Assembly: GCA_019677205.1 (NCBI GenBank)
Contig: JAAMXY010000262.1
Span: 62,001-126,000 of the forward strand
Direction: 5' to 3'
From: Pinguiococcus pyrenoidosus
Taxonomy: Eukaryota > Sar > Pinguiophyceae > Pinguiochrysidales > Pinguiochrysidaceae
DNA: 64,000 nt
Of the stretch, positions 8,664-20,835 are shown one piece after another (position 1 is the stretch's first letter; every line of letters starts with the position of its first letter). Below the pieces are notes generated by a model. That model made no database searches, had not been told where the DNA came from, and worked only from the letters and a program-made list of their open reading frames with translations. A program made the position numbers and the translations under genes.

Positions 8664-11197
8664 ATGGGTCTGAGTGATATCTTCATCGATGTGGAAGGGC
8701 TTCCGGAGGGTGCGAGACGCGCGGATCCTTCAAAATCCTGAAAAGATCCCAACGGCCACTTTGCTCAATGCGGATCTCTTGCGCTTCTAGGCCCCTACGG
8801 CTTCTGCCAGCTGCTCTTCCTCCTACTCGCCTATGGCTACATTCTCTTCCAGGCGTCCAACATGATCAGCAACGGTACGTGCGAGGGAAGATCGAGCGCA
8901 CGGCGTTCTTTCGAGTTTTTGCGGAGAAAAAGAGAGAACGCGCTGCCGAAGCCACAGCGGAATGTCAAGCCGTCCGACGAGTCCTCCGTCGAGTCTTAAA
9001 GCCTTTGGAGTAGCCAAGCAAGGCTTTCAGCGTTTGGAAGTGAACGCATGTTCGGGCGCAAAACACTAAGTTCGTTCGTGGCTGCGCCAGGCTCCGAGCT
9101 GCTCTTGCTCGTGCCGAGTCTAGCCGGCCTTGTGGGCAGCTGTGTCCTACCAGTGCTTGGAGCCGTGCCCGATGGGGCAATTGTGCTTTTTAGCGGTACG
9201 TGTCGGAGTCGGATCGCCTGGCAAGTCGTAAGCATACAGTTTCTGAAAGCGGCGGCTTTGCAGGCATGGGCCCCGACGCCCAGGAGCAGCTTGCTGTCGG
9301 AGTGGGCGCCCTGGCGGGCAGCACCACGATGCTTTTGACGATCCCGTGGTTCCTCTCCGTGTACGCTGGGCGCGTCGACATCGACAGCGATGGCGACTGC
9401 GTGTACAAGGTTCCCAAGATCGACGGGATGAAGTCGACGCTCTTCGAGATGGGCGTGCAGCCCCACGAAGACGTTCGCGTCGGCGCGCAGATCATGATGA
9501 TCACATCGCTTAGCTATCTGCTCATCCAAGTAAGCTTTGGGAAGCACGCAGTGTGCTCGGGCCTTTTCCTAGCGTCTGCGATGTCATCACTCACTCTGCG
9601 CTTTTCGCTTTTCGCTTCTCGCTTTTCGCTTCTCGCTTCTCGCTTCTCGCTTCTCGCTTCTCGCTTCTCGCCAAGGTCCCGGCGTCGTATCTCCACGGAC
9701 CGACGGATGAGGTTGCTGCCGGAGAGCAGAAGTGGGCGCTCGCCGCGATGGTCGTCTGCGTTCTGGCGTTCATCTTGTACCTTGTGTACCAGTATCATGT
9801 ACGATTCCCAGGCCTTGGAAGGCGGATCAACAGAGAGAGTCCTGATCGCTCAGCGCTGCTAGGTATCGCAAACGTCGGATGAGGACGCCGGTTTGTTTCT
9901 GAAGGTGGACGCTGTGGTCGTGGAAAAGATCAAGAAGGGAGAGATCAGTCTGCTTGCTGTGATGAGCAGCTTCGTCAAGGATGGCCCGGTTTCCGAGTCG
10001 ACTCCGCTGAACAGGAGTAAGTGATCCCGTGTCGGTGCTCGGGTCAGGACGCTTCCGTGCTCACGCTGGTGCTGCTGCGTTCAGCCGCTCACTATCCGCG
10101 CCTGGAGAAGATCCTGAAGCCGTTCTTCGTCCTCTACGACGAGAGTGGCGACGGCAAGATCGATCGCCGGGAGCTCACCCTCGTACTGCGCGACCTTGGC
10201 ATAACCCTCAGTAAGTCTCGGCGACGACAAATCGCGCCCCTTGCTCACGTGGCAACAAACTAAGCATGCTGTCGTTGGCAGATTTCGACGAAGTCAACGA
10301 CCGCTTCGACAAGTATGATACCAACAGCGATGGGCACGTACGTGAGGCACTAGATTCAGCAGTAGGATTGCGTATCTGAGGAGCCCGGGCGAGCTCACCC
10401 CGCATGTTTCACTGCAGATCAACCTGCAAGAGTTCGTTCAGGGCATGTCGGAGCTCATGGACGACCCGGCGGCTCGCGAAGCAATAGCCAAGGCCGGGTC
10501 CAAAGAAACCACGGACGAGGAAGAGCCAGAGGAAATGTACGTGCCTTGGCGACGTCTCAGGGAATGCCTGGCTGGTTTTTAGTAGAACGCCGCGATCCGC
10601 AGGCCCGAGGACTTCATGCACTTGCCCCCGGAGGAGCAGCAGCGGCGGGTCCTCATGCGCTCTTTCTACATGATGGGACTCGGGACGGCGCTCGTCCTTC
10701 TCTTCTCCGACCCGATGGTGGACGTGCTCTCTGAGTTCGGAAAGCGCATCAACGTTCCTCCGTTCTACGTGTCCTTCATTCTCGCACCGCTGGCGTCCAA
10801 CGCGTCCGAGCTGATCGCGTCGTACAACTACGCTCTGAAGAAGACCCGAAACAGCATCACCATCTCGCTGACGGCATTGGAGGGTGCGGGCAGCATGAAC
10901 AACACATTCTGCCTCGGCGTGTTCATGGTTCTGATCTACGCAAAGGTGAGGCTTGCGTCACATGGGGCGGGTGTCTACCGTGCCGAGGGCTCAAAATGGA
11001 GGATTTCGTCTCTGTGTCCGCAGCGGTTGGCTTGGCAGTACACGGCGGAGACGATTTCCATCCTCTTCGTGCAGTTCGCGGTCGGCCTTCTCGCGCTGAT
11101 TCCAGTTCAGCGGGTGTACCTCGCGTGCTTCGTTCTGCTCGTTTACCCCATCGCCCTTGGCCTCGTCGCCGGGCTGGAAGCGGCGGGTTTCGACTAG
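8664..11197 (+). CDS. EF-hand Na+/Ca2+ exchanger-like (NCL/CaCA) protein
   Basis: Eleven exons: 8664-8709, 8791-8874, 9091-9195, 9264-9529, 9676-9798, 9863-10016, 10085-10210, 10282-10337, 10418-10536, 10603-10945, 11024-11197. All introns are GT-AG and the spliced frame is continuous for 531 residues. It matches the plant-type NCL/EF-CAX cation exchangers: an N-terminal membrane half starting GPYGFCQLLF, the first alpha-repeat motif GAVPDGAIVLFSG (~65-78), a central soluble loop with two EF-hands (loops D278-E289 and D314-E325, both with canonical ligand positions), then the second membrane half with SNASE (425-429) and EGAGSMNN (453-460), the second ion-binding repeat. It would exchange Ca2+ for Na+ or H+ under Ca2+ control, on the plasma or vacuolar membrane. 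An N-terminal signal peptide is not evident. Introns are 64-216 nt. Confidence 0.88.
9598..9671 (+). repeat. CGCTTCT pyrimidine repeat in exchanger intron
   Basis: A tract of CGCTTTT and CGCTTCT heptamers fills the last half of the intron at 9530-9675 and runs almost to the AG acceptor. It therefore doubles as the polypyrimidine tract of that splice site. Confidence 0.85.
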
Positions 11198-12365
11198 CGC
11201 TGTGATTGGCATCGTCGCGGCGGCGTGCAGCACGCTGGTCTGGGCCCGGCTTGCAGAGGCACCAAGTCACTTACGTTTGGGGGTAAGGTGAACAGGATAC
11301 GGCCGTAGGATAGGCAGCAGAACTAGCAGGGGTGCGCACCGTAGCCCGTCTTTCGGGTAGCGTTGGGGCCCCCGCAGGGTAGGAAGCGCTGGCTCTTGCC
11401 TCCACGCTGTGCTCGACGAACGAAAGAGTGTAATAGGGAATTTCTATGCGACTTTCGCTCTGTGCTATTCTCCACACACACTGAGAAAGGCCGAGTCTGG
11501 AAGAGCAAAGGCGCGAACCAAGAGGCGGCTTCTCCTCTGGGAAAAAAAGTCGAATGGAAGGATTATCACGCACCGCACAACTTCTCATCCTTCACTGTGT
11601 GTCTTTCTCGTCTCATGCGGTGTCGGTATAGGATATGATACGATATGATATATGATACGATACGATACGATATGATACGAGATGAGACGAGATGAGATGA
11701 GATGAGACGATACGAGATGAGACGAGATGAGATGAGGTGTATGTGTGTTGGGAGAGACTGCTCTCCTCGCCCATCCATCCCATCCCATCCATCCACCATC
11801 CAAAGCGGACGCCCGAGTCGCTGGTCCTGTTTCGGAGAAAGGATTCTGCCGAGGGGAGATTGGCCAAGCCCTCCAAAAATGGGGAGGGACATGGACCACC
11901 CTGGCAACTTTCGGTTTCGCCTCCTCGCCGTTGATGGTTATGGCCATGAACGGTGAACGCTCTTCTCCTCCTTTCCCCTCATTGGTCTCCTGAAGAATGT
12001 AAAGTTCTATGCACTAGCATCGGTCCAATGGGATTTGCACATCACCCTTCCTCTCCCAATCCTGGAAGGCCATCTCAGCACGACTTCTTCAAAATCCAAT
12101 GATCTGCGACAGGCAAGGCCTCCAACCAATCCGCACCCGAGCGCACAACCGAATTTACGGACGAGCGAGTCAACTGACTTTCACCCCTCTCCAGCACCGC
12201 TTGTGCCCCTGTTCCCGCCCTTTTGCGAGCGCCCTCTCACGCGGGTCCTCGGCAAAAGCTGGCGTCGCTGTCGCCTTCTTGGCCGCTAGGTCCACCACTC
12301 TAAGGCGCCAGAAGGCCGCCATGGAGGTTTAGCCAGTCCGTTCTATCCCAAAGCGCGCCAACGCG
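11198..12365. other. Intergenic, no gene seen; pentamer repeat inside
   Basis: This 1.17-kb stretch lies between two plus-strand genes. It holds the exchanger 3' region, a tandem pentamer array (11628-11745), a CATCC-rich stretch near 11770-11800, and presumably the metalloprotease promoter. The open frames inside come from the repeats (Ile-Ser-Ser or Asp-Glu-Met type) and I do not call them. Confidence 0.55.
11628..11745. repeat. GATAC/GATGA pentamer repeat array
   Basis: Over 100 bp of GATAC, GATAT, GATGA and GAGAC pentamers in tandem. The second half (GAGATGAGATGAGACGAGAT type) is the reverse complement of the TCTCA array at 4112-4190. Confidence 0.88.
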
Positions 12366-14862
12366 ATGCGAAGCCGCTGGATCTTCCGCGCGCTCTGCCT
12401 CGCGGCACATTCGTTCGGCGCCGTTGCACATGCGCACGGCGCTTCTGCGGCGCATCAGCACCCGCACCCCCACCGCCATTCCCATGAGCATCATGGCGTG
12501 CACTCCAAGGACGCGGGCGCCGACGGGCGAAGCGGCCAGAGCGGAAGACCGTTCAACTGCGGCACGGACGACCGATCTGCGGACGAGGTGCGCCGACTGG
12601 CGCTGCCGCGGAATCATCGAGACGTGCTTCGCTCCGTGTATCGCACTTCGAACGGCGCGCATCGGCGCCGCAGACTACAGGGCTACGCAGTGGAGACCAT
12701 CGACTTTCCGACCATGGTGTTTCACGTGGTCCACGCCGGGGAGGAGGGCCGACTGAGCGACGCGCAGCTGCAGCAGCAGTTTGATCACCTCAACGCGGCG
12801 TTCTCTCCGTACATCCACTTCTCGAGCTGGACGAGGCAGGACTACGACGACCCGGACGTCTTCCTGAATGGCTGCGTGGACGACGACATGATGAACGCCT
12901 TCAAGGCCGCCCATGCCATCCCCTCGGCCCTCAACACGTACTTCCTGGACTGCCTCCGTACCAACATCTTCGGCTACGCGGTGTTTCCGGATGCGGCGCC
13001 GGAGGACAGCACCCTGCACGGCACGGTGAACGACTACCGGACGATCGATGGGGACGAGTGCAACGGAGGCTGCCAGGGGGACACGCTGGTGCATGAGTGG
13101 GGCCACGGCTTCGGCCTTTTCCACACCTTTCAGTCGCTCACCTTTGACCAATGCGACTGCACTTGGAACGACCTCGTCGAGGACACCCCGCCCGAGTTCG
13201 AACCGCACTTTGGCGGCTTCGAGGACGCCTGCAGCCCGCGCGATACGTGCTCCGAGCCTAGCGGGCGGCTGGATCCCATTGAGAACTACATGGACTACTC
13301 CGACGACGTCTGCCTGTCTCAATTCACCGACGGCCAGTTCGAGCGGATGCTTTACATGCTCGCCATCACCAAGCCGCAGATGATCTCCGCGTCGCTGAAC
13401 CGCGCCGACCCCACCGCCTGCATCACCGGCGCCTTCTACAACGAGACGATGAGCCAATGCACGCCTTGCCCGGAAGGGCAGTATCAAGACGAGCCGGGTC
13501 AGACTTCTTGCAAAGCCTGCCCACCTGACTCGGCTTCCACAGACATCATCGGCTCGGAGGACGGCCTGGGCACGCTTCGGGTAGATGTGAAGCAGTGCTA
13601 CCGAATCGTCACAAGTACCTGTATTAATCATTGGATCGGGGATCTCTACTGCGATGAAGCGGTGAGCAGCGTCGTTCTGCTGTCTTCTGGGTTTCCTTGC
13701 TCTCTTGCCTGTCTGGCCAAACTGGAGTCGTCACTGATTTGGCCTTTCTGCCTTCTTCTCCTCCTTCTGCTGCTTCTCCTTCTCTGCGCAGAACAACAAG
13801 CCGGAGTGTTTCTATGACGGAGGTGAGGCTGAACGCTCGAGAAGCGCTCTGGAACGTGGGGGGATGCGCTTTTCCACTAAAGGATCCGTCCTAATCTTGA
13901 TGCTCCTGGTCCTAGGGGACTGCTGCGAAGACTGCTGTAGCTCGGAGATCGAAACCTTCTACTTCGGCTACGAGTGCGGCGATGGTGATTACGGACACGA
14001 GGAGTTCCAACAGTGCTTGGATCCCACTTGTGGAAGCTCGGAGGCGCCTGGCTCGAGTAACCCTGGTCTCGCGGAAGGACCACCGGGTAGCGACACCTGT
14101 TTCAACTTTTTGAGAACAGAAGTACCGTCGGGGGAGCCAACGATCAGCAAGAGCCCCACGATGTCGATGTCGCCAACTTTCGAGCCAACACGCAGCGCCG
14201 CGCCAACTCCGGACCGGTCGAGCAGCCCTTCGGTCGAGCAGCAGCGGACGACCATAGAAGGAGGCCTAGCGTGCGGAGCATGCGTCCGAGGCAGCACCGA
14301 CGGCCCAGGCATGACCAGCGCGCTTGGCAATCCGTCTGCGGAGCTTCTCTACTACTTCCGGCCGGTCGAGAGTGGGTCACATGTGTTCTCAACATGCAAC
14401 GGCTTCACAAGCTTCGACACGTATCTCCGAGTGTACACCATCGTTCAGGGGTCTTATGATCCCCTGCGGAGCTCCGTCGTGCTGCAGGATGAGATCGCCT
14501 TCCTCGACGACTCGTTCTGCAGTTGGAGCCAGCTTCTCACCATCCTCGACGTCCCCCTCGATCCCAGCCAGGAGTACGCGGTTGTTGTTGAAGGTTTCTT
14601 CACTTACGAGGGCGACTTCGAGCTCTGTACCATGTGTCCGGGGATGCCCACGACATCTCCCACGTCATCGTCCAGTTCATCGAAGGAGCCCGACTCAGCC
14701 CGGTCGTTGTCGGCTGATGTCTTTCTGGTCATCGCTCTCTGCGCCGGAGCTGCCATTGTTGTTATCGTCCTCGTCGTCATTATCGTTATCGTCAGGCGCG
14801 AAGCCCCTCCGCAAATCCCACATGTCGTGGGATTTGCGGTAGAAGTTGCCGAAGTAGAATAA
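12366..14862 (+). CDS. M43 (pappalysin-like) metalloprotease, LNR module, TM anchor
   Basis: Three exons: 12366-13661, 13792-13822, 13916-14862; 757 residues. A zinc metalloprotease of the metzincin M43 group. It has an N-terminal signal peptide (~1-25), a His-rich stretch (~30-46), the FNCGT motif (63-67) typical of the M43 start, the catalytic HEWGHGFGLFH (243-253; His243, Glu244, His247, His253) and the Met-turn NYMDY (307-311). A cysteine-rich ephrin-receptor-like segment follows (~365-388). Next is a Lin12/Notch repeat (~419-450) whose core (IGDLYCDEA / NNKPECFYDGGDCC) forms only after splicing of the 31-nt middle exon. The C-terminal part ends in a hydrophobic helix (~711-735) and a 22-residue tail. 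The likely topology is type I, with the catalytic domain outside the cell or in the lumen. LNR modules also occur in animal pappalysins. Confidence 0.88.
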
Positions 14863-16763
14863 GACGCCGAACAGGACTCATCTATCAAAGAAGAAGGAGA
14901 CAGACATGCTGTACAAAGAGCAGTCCTGATGAAATATGGTTGATATGCAAAGAACTTGCCTGATACAACTTCTACGCGAGCTCGATGGAGTCCAGGATGC
15001 ACGTGCATTATCGGGGTCGCATCAAAAGTGTATCCATGATTGCGAAGGAAGGTCGTTATATATGCGAGAGAGGGGGAGAGAGAGAGAGAAAAAGACTCTG
15101 AGAACCGAATGCTACGTGAACAGAAACCTCTCTTCTTTCTTTTTCTCGCGCCTGCTGGTTGGTCGGTCAATTGCGCACACGTTTCGCCTCCTTGCCATCA
15201 TCACCATGCCGACATCCGTGCTCAGTTGTTCCCAAGATGGACATTCAGCAGCCGACCGCAAGCAAAGCGAGGTTCCCGAGAAGTAGTCTCCGTTCTGAAG
15301 GAGAAGTCGAGCAGAATTACTACGCGGCCCCATGGGCTTTGTGAAGCGTTTGATTCAGGAACGACGGAATCGTCGATTTGCATTGTGTGGGAAAATGCTT
15401 GGGTGCGGAAAGTGGCTTCGGAATCTCGTTCCCACGGTGAAGAACCAAAGATCCCGAAGGCTCTGCTCATTTGGGTTTTTGGTTTCCGGATGGCCTCAGA
15501 TGGCAAGATCACAGGGCGCTCGCGACGAAATGAGGAGGCGAGGATACCATGACCCCGTCATTTGTCGGCAAACGCAGTTTGGGAAGCCGGGGGGTGGAAA
15601 CTTGACGAGGAACGGCTCCGTAAACCGCTGCACCCGCTGTTGCATCGCTGCGATCGCTTCTACTTCTCCTAAGCTAGACTGTGAAGCCTTGCGTGCGAAT
15701 GGTAGTGCTACATTTCCTCGGCAAGAATCACGTCGAGAGGACGCGAGGGTGCTGCTTTCGTTTTCGGTCCCTCTCCGTCGCAGAATTGGATTGATAGTTC
15801 CGAAAGTACTTGGTCAGAAGCAATACAAATCAAGGAGGCACCAAGGCTTTGCTGCTGCTGCCGCCTCATGCCAGGATCAAGGTAAGTACAGCGTGAAAAG
15901 CTCTCACGGAAGAAAAGACATGAAGTGTTCACCATCCCCCGGCAGCCCTTTTGCACCACTGCTTGTCGCAATTGCTCGCCATCAACCAAGCTTTTCTGTC
16001 ATTCTCCCTCCACTCTCCTCGGGCGGCGTCGACTGCATGAATAAACCAGAGGAAGAGAGAAGTGAGATCTGGAGCTTCGGCGGCGGACTCCTCCTTTGTC
16101 TTTGGCGGTCGGCAGTGCTTGTTTCAGTCCTTTCTTGGTTTCTTCCCTCTTCTCCGTCCTTCCTGCTTATCTCCTCCCTCTCCAACAAGCTCATCAGGTG
16201 ACGCACGTTTGAGTTGGAAGTTTTCCCATGGGAGTGGGAAGGACAGGTGAGCCCCTTACGCCCATCCGCTGGAGGAAGTGTGGCGTCGCCGTCGTCAAGA
16301 TCCGCCGCCGTGGTTTGTTGTTTGTTGCCTAGAATTATCTTTGCCAGGGCCAATGGGGCAACCAATCGACTCGGACCAAACATGTCGCTCCCATGCGGAA
16401 GGACGGCTGGGTACCGTTCGGGAGCTCCATCAGGGTCTCCTACAGCTATCCCCGCTGCCCCGCTCTGTTGCTGCGATTGGTCTCTCCGGCGTATCAGCAG
16501 CACTCCCGCGTCATAGGAAGCAGAGCCTCATGCTCTCGCCAGTAAGATCCCCCGTCTTCCACGCACTCTACCGGTCCACTGGCCGAGAGCGCGTCAGAGT
16601 TTACGCTCTGCTTCAGCCGCATTGGCAAATACCGTACCGCTGCCGCACAAGGTCTTAGAGCCTCCCACGACGCCGCTTTTCTAGACGGTCTGACCTTGAG
16701 TGACGACAGAGGCGCTGCGGCGTCGCAGCTGTGTCTCTGGAGAGGACCTTGCATGGAGGCACG
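14863..16763. other. 1.9-kb intergenic stretch without a supported gene
   Basis: I read both strands here. A 289-codon open frame at 15332-16201 starts with ATG, but its translation is basic, Cys/Arg-rich and unlike a protein, and it has no family signal. A minus-strand frame at 15982-16503 is similar. A GAGA-rich tract lies at about 15065-15095. The right end should contain the promoter and leader of the K+ channel gene. Confidence 0.5.
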
Positions 16764-16767
16764 ATGA
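16753..16767 (+). promoter_or_regulatory. Upstream ORF overlapping the channel start codon
   Basis: A five-codon frame ATG GAG GCA CGA TGA begins 11 nt before the K+ channel start. Its stop codon overlaps the channel ATG in the sequence ATGATG. Scanning ribosomes would meet this ATG first, so it could lower or gate channel translation. This is inferred from position only; the true transcript start is unknown. Confidence 0.4.
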
Positions 16768-19700
16768 TGCAACTCACGCAGGCTCGTCTGCGAGAGACGC
16801 AGAAGCACCGACGCGGCGACAGCTGTTCCTCTTCGGAGTCCGGCGCCGACGACGACGCCGAGATCGGCGAGGTTCCACACGTTACTTCCCACCGCAGGCC
16901 CTCGGTGGAGAACGCGGAAGCCCTGACGCACAACTTGTGGCTCGATGACTTGTCGGAGCTGGGCGACCCCGGACCCAGCCTGCCCACCACCGCACATGCG
17001 CCACGCTTCCTCAAGGGTTTGTCCGCGCCCAAGGCCGCGTCGCTGGTGCGCGTGGCCACTGCAGCGCAGCTGCGAGCCTTGAGTCGTCTGGAGCGGCGCG
17101 AGTTCGCCGCCCGACGAGCCGACTTGGCCTTTCGCGAACGCTTGCGCGCTGGCTTGGCGTTCTCGGCGCTGGGCCATGCGTGGGAGCTGCTGGTGCAGGT
17201 GCTCACCTTGGTAGGCTGTGCGCTGTACATCACGGACAGCTACAAGTTGCGGCGCGGGGGATATGGGGCGGAGGCACTGTTGTTCTGTGTGTTCTCCGCG
17301 GACTTGGCAGCGAACTTTCTAGCCGCCAAGAACCGTGTGGCCTTCTGGCTCCGGCCCATTGTGGCGCTGGAGGTGGCGACGCTGGTGCCGCTGCTGCTGG
17401 AGCTGAGTGCGTGGGGCCGGCGGTCGGTGGCTTCTGATCTCTTCGATCTGGCACACCTGCTGCGAGTGGTCCGCCTGTTGCGCGTGATCCACCGCTTGCC
17501 GCTGTCGCCGGTGGACCTCAAGCTGCTGGAGACGGTGCTGCTGGACATGGTGGTAATCTTCGTGAGCGCCGGGCTGTTCCAGCTCATGGAGAGCGAGGGC
17601 GTGAATTTTGGAGACTCGCTGTACTTCGTCATCGTCACCATCTCCACGGTGGGCTACGGAGACATCAGCCCGGCCACCACGCTCGGCCGCAGCTTCCTCT
17701 CCGCGCTCATCGTGTCCGCTATCATCTGCGTGCCGCTCCAGGTAAGGTTTTATGGCTTTGCGGCTGGTCACACGTTGTATCTTCTTTTCCCCCTGTTTCA
17801 CACGAGACGCACCCCAAGCTTTCCTCTTTTCCGTCCGAAGACAGCAACTCGGGGAGAAAAGAACCATCCAAGGACGCATCTGCCCATCGGCAGCATGAAG
17901 CCTTGCTGTCGTCAACCTCTCCAACCCACTAACCCTCTCCTGCTAACCCCCCCCCTCACATGTATGATGGATGTAGGTGAACAATCTAGTCGACCTGCTA
18001 CGTCTACAAAGCCAGTACGCGCGGGCGAGCTTCCGCGGGCGCGGGCGCGAGCATGTGCTGCTGGTGGGCCACGCGCACCTCGCCAACATGTTCCGCGCCT
18101 TCCTCAAGGAATTCTTCCACCCGGACCGGCTGGGCGCCGCGGCCACGGCGCCCACCGTGGTCATCATGTGTCCCACGGAGCCGTCGGCCGCCTTGTCTCG
18201 CTTGGCGTTGGACCCGGCCTTCAGCGGCCAAGTGACGCTGCTGCGCGGCTCGGTTCAGTCGAACTTCGACCTGCGCCGTGCCGACGCCCAAAACGCCAAA
18301 GCATGCTTTGTCCTGGCGGACTACGAGACCCACGAGGCGCTTCGCGAGGACGAGCAAAACACCATGCGCGCCTTGCTCGTGGAGAACTATTCACCCAGCA
18401 TTGATACCTTCGTGCAACTCTGCGCCACACAGAACCGACCTGCGCTGGAGGCAGCGGACGCAGACTACATCTTCTGCTTCGACGCCTTCCGCATGGGCTG
18501 TCTGGCCACCACGGCCTTGTTCCCGGGCTTCGCGCCGATGCTGCACAACTTGCTGCGGAGTAGTCACGTGGGCGGCGTGCTGGACAGCGCGTTGTTCCAG
18601 CGCGTTCGCGAGGCCGACATGGCGTACGCCAAGAACCTCCGGGAAGCGGCGCTGCTACAAACCGAGCGCGCGCAGCCAGAAGAGCAGCTGCAGAGCTACG
18701 TGGAGGGCACCGACTTCGAGCTGCGCCTGGTAGATATGGACGATGCCTGGCGCGGTCGTTCGTACCGGGATTTTGCGCTCCGGGTCTACCAAGAACTCGA
18801 GGGCGGCGTGTTCGTCCTTGGGCTCCAACGCCTGCTGCTACATCCGCGGAGCTTGGAGGTGCTGCATCGCGAGACGCTGGTGTCGCCGATGTTCCGAAGT
18901 ACCGGGCGCCACGATGACATGGGGGACGAAGCGGAAGACGTGCTGTTCAACTTCGACCTGGCGCTGAGCCCAGACACCACGCCCAAAGTCCAATGCAAAG
19001 CGCTGGTCATGGCGATGGACGCGCACGACGCGGAGCGGGTCAAGAGCGTGAAGCCCGACTCCGTCTGGGCCGCCGCGGCCTCGCCAAGACGCTCGGTGGT
19101 CAAGGACGTCATCCTCGATGTGGACTCGCCGCGTGTCAGCGTCAGCGAGCACAACGCCGTGTTGTCCCCCAGGTCCTGCGCTGGTCGCCTGCTGCACAAG
19201 AACGCGCGGCTCCAGTTCTCTGATCACCTCGTGGTGGTGTTGCGGCGCCTGGGCCGCGACATGTCCGCCTTCCTGAGCGCCGTGCGGCGTCACTACCTGG
19301 CGGCGTCAGAGTTCCACTTCCCCATCGTGCTGCTGGTGGAGGAGCTGGCAGACGCGGAGCATCTGCAGCGCTCGGCGGCCGCGCAGGTCCTGCGATTTCC
19401 CGATGTGTACGTGTGCCACGGCCACGCGCGCTCGAACACCTCCATGCGGCTGGCGTGCGTCCACAGCGCGCGGGCCATCTGCATCATGCGCCTCGACGAC
19501 GACTCCTCGCTGGCGATGTCTGGGGAGGACAGCAACCGCGCCGAGGAGAGCATCGACCGCCAGGCCGTCTTCGCCTTCACCTTCATCCTCAGCTACCTGC
19601 TGGACTACGTGGGGCGGCGCCGCTACGGCAAGGTGCTCAAGATACCGCAGTTCCGCTTCTGCGTGGAGTCCGCGTCGGCCGCCACGCTGAGGGTGCTGAA

Positions 19701-20427
19701 CCGCGTATACTTCAAGACCTTTGTGCAGCGCGTGCGGCGCTGGCAGACCATCGACGCCGACGAGCGCGCGTCGCTCATGGAGGCGGCGGAGTGCGAGGGG
19801 GACAAGGCGTCTCTCGTCGACAAAATTCACGAGTACGTCGCCAGCGCCACCGACCAGTCGCAGGGCCGCATCTCCTTCTCGATCAACCCCGCGGCGCTGC
19901 TGCCGTTTTTCACCTCTGGCCAGGGCGTGTCCCTGGACTTCTTCAACAGCCTCACCTGCCAGACGCTCCTCAACGAGGCGCTGCCGGAATTCGTGCTCAA
20001 GCTCATGGCCGTGGAGGACGTCGAGCAGAAGAAGCACAGCGCCGAGGTGAGCCGGGTGTTCGACACCCGCGCCGCAGACAACGTGCTTATCCAGCTCGGG
20101 CTGCCCATCAACGACCGCGAGAGGGCCTGGGGCGACCTGACCAAGATCCTGCTGTCCAAGTTCTTCACCATGCCTTTCGCGCTGTACCGACGGGTGCCTC
20201 CGACGGAGAAAGAGGCAAGCAAGGCGCCGGCGGCGGCGTATGTGATTACGGGCCCGCCAAAAAGATGTGCCGTCTATCCGGAAGATCTCATTTTCTGCCT
20301 CGCGCCCAAGACCCACGTGCTGCGCCTTCTCGCCCTCTTCCCACCGGTGAAGCGAAGCGCGCCGAACCTCAGCAGGCCGACTTCCCTACCGCCTCCGCCG
20401 GTCGGAGACCCCAGCGCATTTCTGTAG
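16764..20427 (+). CDS. BK/Slo-like Ca2+-activated K+ channel alpha subunit
   Basis: Two exons, 16764-17741 and 17977-20427, separated by a 235-nt intron; 1142 residues. Residues ~130-326 are the six-helix channel unit. The S4-like helix (HLLRVVRLLRVIHRL, ~231-245) carries regularly spaced arginines, and the selectivity filter TVGYGD is at 295-300. Exon 2 starts right after S6 and begins the RCK1 domain (HVLLVGHAH, ~349-357, a Rossmann beta strand with its glycine loop). A long cytosolic gating ring with a second RCK-type half follows (ALLPFFTSGQGVSLDFFNSL, ~640-660), the BK layout. The upstream frame begins at a GTG; the first ATG is 16764. The N-terminal ~125 residues are acidic and cytosolic. 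I do not see a clear poly-Asp calcium bowl. It should conduct K+ across the plasma membrane or an organelle membrane. Confidence 0.88.
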
Positions 20428-20835
20428 AGCGACGCGAACAAAGGCCGAGCCAAGCGTCCCTCAATATGGGGAAGCTGTTGCTGGCTAGAGATGCTTCGCC
20501 TTCTGGCTGCAGCGACACGGAGAGACGGTGCAGCCAAACGGCGAGCGAGCGAGCGAATGAGCCAGAGTACGATAGCTCGACACGGAGAAGCAGACAACGA
20601 GAAAGGGAGGCACAGAGAGAGACAAAAGGAAAGCCCGAGACGAAAACAAGCGACGAGAGAAAACGCTGGCATCGTTCAATCGCGGATTGCTCTTCCTTTC
20701 CTGCTCATTACCAACTGCGCAATCCGCCAGGTAGACCGCCCCTCGCGAGCCACACCTTTCCACCACATCGGGCCCTTGTAGCTCGAAGAGAAAGGAAACC
20801 CACCGACCTCGCCCGAGGACCCAGTCGAAAGCGCC
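20428..20835. other. Convergent 3' spacer, no gene seen
   Basis: This 408-bp stretch between two convergent genes should hold both 3' untranslated regions. It is GAGA/GCGAGC-rich around 20540-20650 (GAGAGAGAC type). No coding frame is supported. Confidence 0.55.

Noticed and set aside
11566-11907. Ser-Ser-His-Leu / Tyr-Arg-Ile frames in the pentamer array
   Set aside because: Repeat translation, not protein-like.
15332-16201. 289-codon open frame with ATG in the 14.9-16.8 kb gap
   Set aside because: Its translation is Arg/Ser/Cys-rich with no domain, no conserved-looking blocks and codon use unlike its neighbours.
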